A DNA stretch of 64,000 bases from Nesterenkonia ebinurensis. Its GTDB lineage: Bacteria; Actinomycetota; Actinomycetes; Actinomycetales; Micrococcaceae. This document shows, piece after piece, positions 34,326-42,989 of the stretch (its first letter is position 1; the number at the start of each line of letters is the position of its first letter). The stretch is taken from assembly GCF_008711175.1 (NCBI RefSeq), contig NZ_VWNF01000021.1, positions 124,001 to 188,000 of the forward strand, in the 5' to 3' direction. The position numbers and the translations under genes were made by a program. The notes beneath the pieces are model-generated. The model did no database searches. It was not told where the DNA came from and saw only the letters and a program-made list of their open reading frames with translations.

Positions 34326-35267
34326 GTAAGGAAGTGTGGCGTTAGTGAATGCAGGAGTGAACGTAGCGGCACAGCGCCCGGCATATTCGCTATGCAATGG
34401 AATTTGGCATCATGCACCTGAAAGGTTGGCGAGTCATAGATGGTCGGACGGCCCCCTCCAAGCAGCCCCCTTGGCCCACTGGGATATCCACGAAGACAGT
34501 TCCTCGTCGCGATCTTTTCATCGGAGACCAGCCGTGGAGTGGCCGCCCTGGGAACTAGTACAGCGCCGATTACGACATCTGCAAGCTTGACTTGCTCGGC
34601 AATGTCAAAGGCCGAGGCGACTTTGGGTTCTAACCCTGTCCGCGAACCGCGCGTCTAGTTCTCGCAGTCTAGGAATTGATTATGTCCAGTATTGTCACGT
34701 CAGCTCCCAGTTCTAGGGAAACGTTAGCTGCATTCTCGCCAGCGATTCCTCCGCCAATGATCAACACCCTGCCCTTGCCGGTTCCAGGGAGGCCACGAGC
34801 AGAGAGAGTCCCGTTGCCCCCAGTTGTGCGCAGATGACTTGCTCCCTCAAGTACCGCAAGGCGACCCGCCACCTCACTCATCGGATCAAGCAATGGCAAC
34901 GTCCCGTCCGAAGTCTGAATTGTCTCGTAAGCAAGTGCGGTTGTACCGGCAGAAAGCAGAGAATCGGTGAGTTCCGGTCGGCGGCGAGGTGCAAATATAC
35001 GAGCTGCACCAAACCATGTCTGACGTAGCAATACTCAGACTCTACGGGGTCCTTGATTTCGGCCACCATTTCTTCCGCCCAAGCCCACACCGCACCGGTT
35101 ACCACTTCAGCGCCTGCCTACGCGTAGACATGATCACTGAAGCCCTCACCTGCTCCTGCTTCAATACGCACATAGTGCCTCTGGCTGACAAGTGCTTAAA
35201 CCCCAGCAGGACTAATAGCTACACGGTATTCATGACTCTTCACTTCTGCGGGTATCCCGATACGCAT
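34326..35267 (-). pseudogene. ald: Decayed alanine dehydrogenase gene
   Basis: Successive minus-strand fragments in different frames align in order with alanine dehydrogenase. The start 'MRIGIPAEVKSHEYRVAISP' begins at 35267 and is soon interrupted by a frameshift and stop. Then 'IEAGAGEGFSDHVYA', stop, 'AEIKDPVESEYCYVRHGLV' follow. After another shift 'AGTTALAYETIQTSDGTLPL' and the NAD-binding 'RVLIIGGGIAGENAANVSLE' appear, then more shifts before 'ADVVIGAVLVP' and 'NMPGAVPL'. At least four lesions make it non-functional, and it is shorter than the usual 371 codons. It lies divergent to an Lrp-type regulator gene, the normal ald/aldR arrangement in actinobacteria. Confidence 0.88.
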
Positions 35268-35394
35268 GGTTTCTCCATCGAATGACAGTTAGACGCCACT
35301 AGCCTGCCTCTAAATATGCAGCCTTCGATCCGATGTGTTTTTTATTTCGAACATATGACATAATTAAAGATTATATCCACATTTGAGGAGGACC

Positions 35395-35886
35395 ATGGCT
35401 GAAAGACTGCAAGATCCGCTATTAGCCCTAGATCTGACAGGTCGGAGAACTATAAGCGAACTGCAGGACAATGCACGAATCTCATACACAGCCTTGTCGC
35501 CTGCGGTGAACTTGTCTCCGAGCGCATGTTTAACGAAGGTTCGTGCGCTGCATCAGCGCGGTGTAATTGCCCGATTCACCGTGGAGATAGACCACGGAGC
35601 TTTAGGCTATGACTTTTTTGAGGCGCTGGTAAGCGCCCGAATCCATCCTGGGTCCGGACAGCTTATGAAGACGACGGTCGGCAAACTACAGCAACTACCA
35701 ATGATTTTCCAGTTCTCCATTCTTGGCAGCACTGAGGACTTTCTGATTGATATAAGAGCTCGGAATGTCGACTACGTTCGCAAGTTCGTCTTGAAGAATC
35801 TGTCGCCGGATCCCGCCGTTGCACTGGCTGAAACCAATCTCATTTTCGAACATCACACCGCACGAGGTGATCTCCCTGTCTTGTAG
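35395..35886 (+). CDS. Lrp/AsnC family transcriptional regulator (AldR-like)
   Basis: About 163 residues from ATG 35395, preceded by GAGGAGG. The N-terminal HTH runs through 'LSPSACLTKVRALHQRGVIA', followed by the ligand/oligomerisation (RAM) domain ('FFEALVSARIHPGSGQL', 'FQFSILGSTEDFLIDI'). It stands divergent to the ald pseudogene, as AldR does to ald in other actinobacteria, so it probably once activated ald in response to amino acids. Its HTH is less canonical than usual, and its present target may be the adjacent aminotransferase or MFS genes. The upstream DNA (35330-35390) is very AT-rich. Confidence 0.85.
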   Translation: MAERLQDPLLALDLTGRRTISELQDNARISYTALSPAVNLSPSACLTKVRALHQRGVIARFTVEIDHGALGYDFFEALVSARIHPGSGQLMKTTVGKLQQLPMIFQFSILGSTEDFLIDIRARNVDYVRKFVLKNLSPDPAVALAETNLIFEHHTARGDLPVL

Positions 35887-35924
35887 CACGAAGAGAACTA
35901 GGAGTCTGCGCAAGGAAACAGATC

Positions 35925-37154
35925 GTGGTTGAACGGGCTCGGCCATCGCCGAAGCACTTCAGGCGGCTCGTCTACTGGCTTGCAATCAGCATAGGAGTGA
36001 ATTTTGGTGCCATAATGTACGGCACATCGGTGCTCATCACTTCTCATGCCGCTGGGTCCGAGTACTCAGTAACGCTACTATCCCTAGCGTACTCGGGTTC
36101 AGTGCTCACCGGTGCAGTCGTTGCCGTTAGTGTTGGCCGCCACGCCGATCGTCACGGAATCAGATTCCTCACCGCAACAGGCGGAATTCTCGTGGGAGTC
36201 GGGTTCATAACCTTTTCATTCAGCACAAGGGAGTGGCACATTCTCGCTGCGTGGTGGGTTCTCATAGGACCAGGTAGTTCAATGGTGCTTTTCGAGCCTG
36301 CTTTCGTCGCGATACAACAATGGTTCCCACGCACGTTGCGGAACCGGGCCGCCGCCCTGCTTACCGTCGTCGTAGGGCTCACTGGGCCGGCTTTTATCCC
36401 AGCCACTGCATGGATGGTTGATCAATTTAACTGGCGCTGGACTGCCGTGATCTTAGGCATGAGTGCAGTGTCAGTAGCACTGATTACTGCCGGCTGGGCC
36501 CTTCGGGTAGCACCGACTTATCCACATACTTGGGTCAACAACTATCCCTCCGAGCCCCCATCGCATCGAGGCACGGCATCATCCGATGATCATCGCCACC
36601 AGAACTTCCGCGGGTTCCTTACTATAACTGTTTCTGTCACATTAGCAATAGGTGTTATGGACACATTCAACGTGCACAGAATATCTAGATTTGAAGCCAC
36701 AGGATTTGATACAGCGACTCTTGGTTGGTGGGCAGGGCTGGTTGGTCTACTTAGTCTTCCTGCGAGATTCTTCCTTCCAACTCTCGCCAATAGGTATACA
36801 CCACTACCACTTTGGATCTTGATGGTTATTCTCGTCATGCCGGCCGTATGGCTCACGATCCGCGGTACTGAGAACTGGGAGATGATCGGACATTTCGTCA
36901 TCTTCGGTCTTCTCTTCGGTACGTTCATGCCACTCCGCGCTGTTATTATGAGCGACTGGTATAGTGGGCCCCAGTTCGGGCGACTAATGGGCTTGCAAGC
37001 AGTTGCAATTGCGGCAGGACGCGCCGGAGGCCCTGCCTTGATCGGTTGGCTATCTGAAACGTCCGCAGGATACCCCACCGGTATGGTTTTGCTCTCAGCA
37101 GCCATGTTTCTCAGCCTAATCACAGCACTTATCGCCGGAAAACAAAGAAAATAG
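35925..37154 (+). CDS. Major facilitator superfamily transporter
   Basis: Protein of 409 residues with about 12 hydrophobic helices in two sets of six, joined by a hydrophilic loop around residues 205-225 ('NYPSEPPSHRGTASSDDHRH'). The loop between helices 2 and 3 holds 'GRHADRHGIRFLTATGG', the MFS signature. GTG start with AAGGAAAC upstream, 38 bases after the Lrp gene. Oxalate/formate-type or multidrug-type MFS proteins are possible; substrate is unknown. Position between Lrp and TetR regulators and near an aminotransferase/amidase pair suggests uptake or efflux of a small carboxylate or amine. Confidence 0.88.
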   Translation: MVERARPSPKHFRRLVYWLAISIGVNFGAIMYGTSVLITSHAAGSEYSVTLLSLAYSGSVLTGAVVAVSVGRHADRHGIRFLTATGGILVGVGFITFSFSTREWHILAAWWVLIGPGSSMVLFEPAFVAIQQWFPRTLRNRAAALLTVVVGLTGPAFIPATAWMVDQFNWRWTAVILGMSAVSVALITAGWALRVAPTYPHTWVNNYPSEPPSHRGTASSDDHRHQNFRGFLTITVSVTLAIGVMDTFNVHRISRFEATGFDTATLGWWAGLVGLLSLPARFFLPTLANRYTPLPLWILMVILVMPAVWLTIRGTENWEMIGHFVIFGLLFGTFMPLRAVIMSDWYSGPQFGRLMGLQAVAIAAGRAGGPALIGWLSETSAGYPTGMVLLSAAMFLSLITALIAGKQRK

Positions 37155-37206
37155 GTTTCGCATCGAGATTATCTGAATCCCTTAGTATGCAGATTTACAC
37201 CGAAAT

Positions 37207-37815
37207 TTATCCATCTCTCTGAATTCTAGAGAGAAAATTCTCTGCAATATGCTTTTGTTTATCCGGAGTTATATGCTTCGGATGAAGCAGCGCTTGCACT
37301 GAAAGAGAATCAATAATCATCCTCGCTTCATCAGCGAGATCTACATCAGTTTCTTTGCAACGTATTACTCCAGCTTCTCGAAGTTTTTTGAATCGTTGGC
37401 GCCATTCTTCGTGTCTCTGAAGGTAACTTTTAGTGCGAATCTCCCGTAGTGAAGGAGTCAGAATGGCCTGCGGCCAAAAACTAACATCTACATGGGCTTC
37501 AAGAATGCGCAGCTCGTCAAGTGGTAAGGCCTCATACAAGGCGATGCGGATAACTTCAATCGACTCCTCAGACTCAACTGCGGAGTCGATGATCTCATTA
37601 GTTCGTATCTGTACCTGGCGAAAGGCCGCCAAGTGCGTCATCGCGAGGATTTCTTCCTTGTTCTTAAAATAGTGAGCAAGCACACCTGCCGAATAGCCAG
37701 TCTCCTTAGCGATGGTCCTAACGGTGGTCTTCTCGACACCAACACGCTGAATGACACGCATAGTCGCGTGAATGATTTCCTGCCGCCGAACTTCATGATC
37801 GACAATCTTCGGCAT
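37207..37815 (-). CDS. TetR family transcriptional regulator
   Basis: About 202 residues from ATG 37815. The N-terminal HTH 'TTVRTIAKETGYSAGVLAHYF' region resembles BetI-like regulators ('MPKIVDHEVRRQEII' start), followed by a helical ligand domain ('ALYEALPLDELRILEAHVDV'). The frame extends to 37869, but the BetI-like start is preferred. It is convergent with the MFS gene and on the same strand as the downstream-lying aminotransferase and amidase, whose genes lie upstream of it. BetI-type regulators sense choline or other amines, which would suit an amine-degrading set; the ligand is not determinable here. Confidence 0.88.
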   Translation of the reverse strand: MPKIVDHEVRRQEIIHATMRVIQRVGVEKTTVRTIAKETGYSAGVLAHYFKNKEEILAMTHLAAFRQVQIRTNEIIDSAVESEESIEVIRIALYEALPLDELRILEAHVDVSFWPQAILTPSLREIRTKSYLQRHEEWRQRFKKLREAGVIRCKETDVDLADEARMIIDSLSVQALLHPKHITPDKQKHIAENFLSRIQRDG

Positions 37816-38001
37816 CCTAGGTCTCCAGTTTGTCGAGCTCGGGCTTCTTCCACAGCGGAACGTAGCCATTTATCATATCTGGAAATCCAGCATAGATCAT
37901 TCTTTCGGTATTACTTCCGTCACTAGGTGAAGAACCTCGATGACTTGGCTCCATCCTCAGATCATGTCACCTAACCCCCTACTGGCTGTACTAAACCGCA
38001 A

Positions 38002-39291
38002 TCATGCGGTTGCAGTCAGGCTAGAAGATGACTGAGAGACAGCCTGATCCTCGAGCACAATCGTAATCGACTGCGCGAGCCCCCTTAGCTCATCCGGAGT
38101 CGATACGAAGGGTGGACTCATCTGCAATGAGTTATCTGGCAGTGGGCGAAGGATTTGCCCGTGCGTCTCGATAAGGGTATCGCTGATCGCCTGTGCATTA
38201 GCTTTGCTTGTGAGCTGAACGGCTGCCATCAACCCCTCAACCCGAACCTCGGCTACTAGAGAGTGTTCTGCTAATGGCTCTAATGCATCGGCCAACACTT
38301 TCTCAAGTTCTGCCGCTCGTTCCACAAGCCCCTCGCGTTCGAGAATCTCGAGATTCTTCAATGCCACTGCGCAACCCGTGGCATGACCACCGTAGGTAAG
38401 ACCATGACGGAAAGTAGGAGCATCGTCACCCTCAAAGAAGTTCCTCCAGATTCTTGGCGAAATCATCACTCCTCCGATAGGTAGGTATCCGGAACTCAAA
38501 CCCTTCGCCATGGTGATCATGTCTGGTCGGAGGTCATAGCGCTGCGAGGCAAACATCTTCCCTGTACGGCCGAAGCCAGTTATGACCTCATCTGCGACGA
38601 AGAGAAACTCGTACTTCCTGGCGAGCTCTTGGAGTCCCTGAAAGTAACCATCCGGAGCTGCGAGTACGCCGCCACCCCCAATGACCGGCTCAACTATCAC
38701 GGCCGCTACCCGTTCAGCTCCTATCTCCAGTACCGACTTCTCAACAGACTCAAGATCATTCCAGGAGATTTGCGCCGTTTCAGGTACGAGTGATGGCGTT
38801 CCGTATCCCACTCGATTGAAATCTTGGCCGGCGAGCGAAGTGCCGAAACCATGCAGTCCATGGAAGCTTTGATCCCGACTCAGGACGATCTTCTTCTCAG
38901 GTTTTCCCATCACCTGCCAATGCCTCCGAACCAACTTCATGGCCGTATCGACGGAATCAGAACCACCTGATGTGAGGAAAATCTTGGCATCCTCGATTGG
39001 CGATACACTCGCTAGTTTATTTGAGAGCAAAAGTGCTTTATCATTCACAAATCTACCAAACACGTGATATGTCTCAAGGTTCTTCATTTGTTCTGCTGCA
39101 GCTTCAGCCATCTCTGCGCGGCCATGTCCGATATTGGCGTACCAAAGTCCTGCGGAGGCATCAAAGAGCTTCTTTCCTTCACGAGTGAAGATATAGGATC
39201 CTTCCGCCCGAGATATCACTAGTTGACGACCTATAATGGAGGGCATATGTGCCTGCCCGCTCCACATCGCTGGGATGATGCCCGACATCAT
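38002..39291 (-). CDS. Class III aminotransferase (omega-amino acid/amine:pyruvate type)
   Basis: Protein of 429 residues. Pattern of PLP-dependent class III enzymes: 'LFDASAGLWYANIGHGRAEM', 'IFLTSGGSDSVDTAMKL', 'FHGLHGFGTSLAG', 'LFVADEVITGFGRTGKMF' and Lys in 'MITMAKGLSSGYLPIGG'. The combination resembles omega-amino acid:pyruvate, taurine or putrescine aminotransferases rather than acetylornithine aminotransferase. ATG 39291 and ATG 39288 are adjacent, with AAGGAGA upstream. It lies 92 bases after the amidase gene on the same strand, so amide hydrolysis followed by transamination of the freed amine is a plausible sequence. A very AT-rich stretch separates the two. Confidence 0.9.
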   Translation of the reverse strand: MMSGIIPAMWSGQAHMPSIIGRQLVISRAEGSYIFTREGKKLFDASAGLWYANIGHGRAEMAEAAAEQMKNLETYHVFGRFVNDKALLLSNKLASVSPIEDAKIFLTSGGSDSVDTAMKLVRRHWQVMGKPEKKIVLSRDQSFHGLHGFGTSLAGQDFNRVGYGTPSLVPETAQISWNDLESVEKSVLEIGAERVAAVIVEPVIGGGGVLAAPDGYFQGLQELARKYEFLFVADEVITGFGRTGKMFASQRYDLRPDMITMAKGLSSGYLPIGGVMISPRIWRNFFEGDDAPTFRHGLTYGGHATGCAVALKNLEILEREGLVERAAELEKVLADALEPLAEHSLVAEVRVEGLMAAVQLTSKANAQAISDTLIETHGQILRPLPDNSLQMSPPFVSTPDELRGLAQSITIVLEDQAVSQSSSSLTATA

Positions 39292-39383
39292 TCTCCTTAA
39301 TGATTTTATTAATTGTTTAAAATTTATATTTTCTTATTTTTTGATAGATCTAATTCGCTTTTGCAATGTGCGGAAGCATGGAC

Positions 39384-40838
39384 TTACACCACTGGGGTAT
39401 GTGCCGGCTCAACCCTGAAACCGATCCGCTCCTCAAACAGGGAGGCCAACCGCAGTACACCAATCTCGTCATTGTGCTTACCCACAATCTGTAGACCGAT
39501 AGGCAAGCCCTGCTCATCTAGTCCGCAAGGTACTGATATGGCCGGGTTCCCAACGAAGTTAAAGGGCCAGCACATGTACGCCCGTCTCAGCACGCCGCCA
39601 CCTGGAAGAGCGTTCCCCTCGACTTCCTCAGGGTAGGTGTGTAAGGGCCACGCTGTCATAGGCATTGTTGGGGTGATGAGGTAGTCAACTTCTGAGAAAA
39701 CCTCTCCTAAGGCGTTCCATATATCCGCCCGAACAGTCTCAGCTGCCATCACATCTAGAGCACTGAGAGATGCACCGTATTCAAGTATTTCTCGGAACAT
39801 TGGTTCGAACTCATCTGGGGCCTCTTTCATCCTTGTATAGAACTGAGCTGCCATTCGCGCAGCCCAGCGGTCTTCCTGCGCCTGGCCCGGATCGTCCCAG
39901 CCTGGATCCCGGGGAATAACCTCAATGTTGAGCTCCTCAGCGATTTGTGCTGTTACTTCTTGCACTGTAGAGGCGACCGAAGAACTAGTCACGCCATATC
40001 CCAGATCCAGAGAAATCCCGACTCGTATCGACTGCCTACCTTTCCCCTTCCCCATGAGCTGACTGGCGTCGCTGAGACTCGCCAAGTATGCCTGGGGTGG
40101 TGTGGGAAGAGCGCTCAGGGGATCCCGAGGATCCTCCCCTGCCATGACATCGAGCATCAACGCTGCATCCGCAACTGTGCGTGCAATCGGGCCATTATGC
40201 GTAGTCGTTCCGAAGTACGTGACTGCCGGCCACAGCGGCACTCGTCCAACCGTTGGCTTGATGCCCACAACTCCACAGAGGGAGGAAGGTATGCGAATCG
40301 ATCCAGCGCCGTCTGCGGCCTGACTGATAGGTCCAAAGCCCGCTGCTACGGCAGCCGCAGCACCACTTGAGGATCCGCCAGGGTTCATAGTCGGATTCCA
40401 GGGATTTCCGGTGGAGGGGAACAGCAGGTTATCTGGTGAGTCTTTATATCCCATGTGGGAAGAAGAAGTCTTCCCAAGAAGAACTCCGCCAGATCTCCGG
40501 AGGCGCTGCACAACCGCGGTATCGTAGTCTGGTATGCGGTCGCGATAACGAGGGTCCGCGCCGGTAGTCCGGATACCAGCCGTCGCCTCAAGATCCTTGA
40601 TTGAGTAAGGGACTCCGTCCATCTGGCCGATGTGTTCTCCCTTGGAGAACCGTTCTTCGGAAGCTCGCGCTTCTTCTACCGCGTAGTCGTCCGTCCGAGT
40701 GAAGAATGCGTTAATCTTCGGCTCCAGCGCGTCCATTCGCTCCAGTACGGCAACTGTCACTTCTACCGGCGACAACTCTCTGGAACGATAGTGCTGCGCT
40801 AACTCGTTAGCAGTTAGTGAAGTAAGTTTCTCTGTCAT
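39384..40838 (-). CDS. Amidase signature family amidase
   Basis: Protein of 484 residues with the Ser-cisSer-Lys triad: Lys81 ('PYSIKDLEATAG'), Ser156 ('MNPGGSSSGAAAAVAAG') and nucleophile Ser180 ('DGAGSIRIPSSLCG'). The latter reads Asp-Gly-Ala-Gly-Ser where most members have Asp-x-Gly-Gly-Ser. It should hydrolyse an amide to acid plus ammonia or amine in the cytoplasm. It is not GatA: no gatC/gatB neighbours. It is probably co-transcribed with the class III aminotransferase downstream. A second, diverged amidase lies at 48162-49637. Confidence 0.9.
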   Translation of the reverse strand: MTEKLTSLTANELAQHYRSRELSPVEVTVAVLERMDALEPKINAFFTRTDDYAVEEARASEERFSKGEHIGQMDGVPYSIKDLEATAGIRTTGADPRYRDRIPDYDTAVVQRLRRSGGVLLGKTSSSHMGYKDSPDNLLFPSTGNPWNPTMNPGGSSSGAAAAVAAGFGPISQAADGAGSIRIPSSLCGVVGIKPTVGRVPLWPAVTYFGTTTHNGPIARTVADAALMLDVMAGEDPRDPLSALPTPPQAYLASLSDASQLMGKGKGRQSIRVGISLDLGYGVTSSSVASTVQEVTAQIAEELNIEVIPRDPGWDDPGQAQEDRWAARMAAQFYTRMKEAPDEFEPMFREILEYGASLSALDVMAAETVRADIWNALGEVFSEVDYLITPTMPMTAWPLHTYPEEVEGNALPGGGVLRRAYMCWPFNFVGNPAISVPCGLDEQGLPIGLQIVGKHNDEIGVLRLASLFEERIGFRVEPAHTPVV

Positions 40839-41074
40839 GCTGGTGCTTCCTGCCTCATATCAGGTGCGGCTATATTTACAGAAATCATTAATATTAGATT
40901 TTAAACATTTATATATGAGATTATATCATCTATTTTTAACGTCTTTATTGGAGATATAAAACGAGATCTACAGGAGGTAACCACCCATCCAGGAGAGGGA
41001 CACTCCCCCCGCTCGACACCTTCGACCTCAACCTTCGAAAATGTCATCGTGCGGCGATCCACCTCTTTCATTTT
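40839..41074. other. AT-rich intergenic region before decayed gluconokinase
   Basis: Strongly AT-rich at 40865-40960 and then containing AGGAGGTAACC at 40972-40982. No gene of its own was recognised. It probably holds the amidase promoter on the minus strand and the former promoter of the gluconokinase relic. Confidence 0.4.
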
Positions 41075-41092
41075 ATTTCGAACGAACGAAAT
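41075..41092. promoter_or_regulatory. Inverted repeat ATTTCG-N6-CGAAAT upstream of gntK relic
   Basis: ATTTCG, six bases AACGAA, then CGAAAT form an interrupted palindrome about 90 bp before the gluconokinase relic. The half-site word TTTATTTCGAAC recurs at 35341-35352 upstream of the Lrp gene. It could be a surviving operator; no regulator can be named. Confidence 0.35.
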
Positions 41093-41182
41093 ATAGTGGT
41101 CTTGAGATTAGCACATACAGGACCACATGGCACTGTTCAATCGGGAAATTGTTAAATCTGAACTTCGAGAAGCTGGGCTCAC

Positions 41183-41759
41183 ATGTCACACATCACTACG
41201 AACTATGTCATCGTTATAGAAGTTGCAGGGTCTGTAAAGTCCGCTGTGGGTGAAGCTCTGGCTGCACACTGTGGGGAAACCTTCTTAGATTGTGACGAAA
41301 TTCACCTAGCCAGTGCAAAAGCAAGAGTGGCGCAAGGGCTTCCACTGAGTGACACTAGGATCGTCTTCCGTGGCTTTCTCGTATAGCCGCCGAGATTCAC
41401 CAGCTCGCGCACACTAGGTTCCCCTCCCATAATCGCGTGTTCAGCCTTACGCAGTGTCTACAGAGATATCTTGAGAGAATAGAGTGCTACGAAGCTACAA
41501 TTCATATATCTAACAGGACCCGGCACCTTAGTTATACGACGGGCTCTCGAAACGGTCTGGCCACTTCATAGGCCCAGCGCTGTTGGATTCTAAACTGGAT
41601 ATACTCACACCTCTGGATTCAGATGAATCAGGTTGCGCCATCGATATCGATGCAAATCTTCCGAATATACTCATACACTCAGCCAGACGCTCTTCTACCT
41701 CGACTATCGGCCAGCCCCGTAAGACAGTCCCTAAGGAACCCACTTATCGAAAGGACTAG
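41183..41759 (+). pseudogene. gntK: Decayed gluconokinase gene
   Basis: Fragments of a GntK-type gluconate kinase appear in order on the plus strand across frames. First 'VIVIEVAGSVKSAVGEALAA' (a damaged P-loop lacking the normal GxSGSGKS) and 'GETFLDCDEIHLASAKARVA' with 'GLPLSDT'. Then, after shifts and stops, 'IIACSALRSVYRDILRE' and 'QFIYLTGPGTLV'. Finally 'SGHFIGPALLDSKLDILTPL' and 'DSDESGCAIDID' appear, ending at a TAG at 41757. Multiple stops, frame changes and the broken P-loop show it is inactive. No gluconate permease or dehydrogenase is adjacent. Confidence 0.85.
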
Positions 41760-42338
41760 CTGATGCGTTCTGTACCGACGCGAAGACACTCCGTCACTAA
41801 GGGACGGTCAAATTCCCCGGCGCCGGTAGCCCTCTTCTCCAAGTGGCTGGCAGACTTCTATTTCCCGCCCACGGCCCGGCAAAGCTCTGATCAGCGCACA
41901 AGGCTGCAGCCGCTAAACCTCACGCCACTCGAGTGCACTACAACTTCCTCACCCAGCTATGTGGCGAGATATGAGATGAAAGGAACACCAGAGCTCGCGT
42001 CAGGGTAAGCCCACATCCAACCCGCCTTGCTCCACCACGGGAATGGGGAGATTCTCGCCTCCCAAGTTCCCACCGCACCACCAAGTTTAGAAAGATCAGC
42101 GAATGCGCAAACACCCGGGCGAGTGGGTCAAACCCACCCAACCCGGGCGTCGCTTCGCTCACGCTCCTCAATCGCCTCGGCAAACTCGGCACGGGTGCCG
42201 GTCTGCACTCGACTCAATCGGGCGTCGTCGTGCTCTCTACGCTCTACGAGCGTGTTTGAGCGGGATGAGCTGCAAAGGAAGCGAGGGAAGCAAGGCCGAG
42301 AAGCCTTGTGACCGAGCCGAGTGCAGCGGATCGCCGGC
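41760..42338. other. Intergenic region, no gene recognised
   Basis: Open frames on both strands here lack domains and ribosome binding sites. The right half contains short self-complementary words, such as GTGGGTCAAACCCAC around 42120-42137, and repeated CCCGGGCG, which could form weak hairpins downstream of dps. I see no firm function. Confidence 0.4.
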
Positions 42339-42830
42339 TCAAGCGCGCTCCAGGTGGGAACGGATGAACCAGTGGAACAGCTCCAGCTCCTTGACCTGGC
42401 CGATGAGGATGTCCTCGGTGATCGGGTCGATATTGCCCACCTTGCTGAGCACCTGACGGTGGTCCTCCAGCAGGCCAGTGTAGACCTTATCCAGCTCGGT
42501 CAGGTGGTCCCCCACGGATGCCTTATAGAGGGGGTAATCCTTCCAACTGCGCTCGGAGACCAGCTCCCCGGAGAGGCCGGAGGGCGCGGTTCCCAGCGTG
42601 GCAATACGCTCAGCAATCTCGTCGGCGAACTCGCGGACCTGCTCGGTCTGGGGATCGAGCATCTCGTGCACGGCGATGAAGTTGGGGCCCACAACGTTCC
42701 AGTGCACGTGCTTGAGCACTAAGTGCAAGTCGTTGAGGGCGTGCAGGCGGTCCTGCAGCAGGCCGGCGATCTCCTCGCCAGAGTCCTTGCCGAGGCCGGG
42801 AACGGTGTAGTCAGCGGTCTTGCTCATCAT
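42339..42830 (-). CDS. dps: Dps family DNA-binding ferritin-like protein
   Basis: About 163 residues. The Dps ferroxidase motif is present: His, Trp and following His/Asp/Glu in 'LHLVLKHVHWNVVGPNFIAV' and 'HEMLDPQTEQVREFADEIAE'. It assembles as a dodecamer that stores iron and shields DNA from hydrogen peroxide. The frame is open to 42875, but AAGGAG lies just before the tandem ATGs at 42830 and 42827, so one of these is the start. Monocistronic by position, upstream of nothing on its strand except serS. Confidence 0.93.
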   Translation of the reverse strand: MMSKTADYTVPGLGKDSGEEIAGLLQDRLHALNDLHLVLKHVHWNVVGPNFIAVHEMLDPQTEQVREFADEIAERIATLGTAPSGLSGELVSERSWKDYPLYKASVGDHLTELDKVYTGLLEDHRQVLSKVGNIDPITEDILIGQVKELELFHWFIRSHLERA

Positions 42831-42989
42831 CAACACTCCTTCGAAGTCAATGCGCCGGCACTCTGTCGGCGTCATGCCTAAATCTTAGTTACTCAGAAAA
42901 ACTCCCGCCAGCAAGTATTGGCTTGCCTTACCGGCGGCTCTCAGAACTCCTAGTCTCTTGACTATCGAGCGAAGGTGAGCAATACCTGA

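Noticed and set aside
41938-42192. Minus-strand frame of 84 codons downstream of dps
   Set aside because: No similarity recognised and no start signal.
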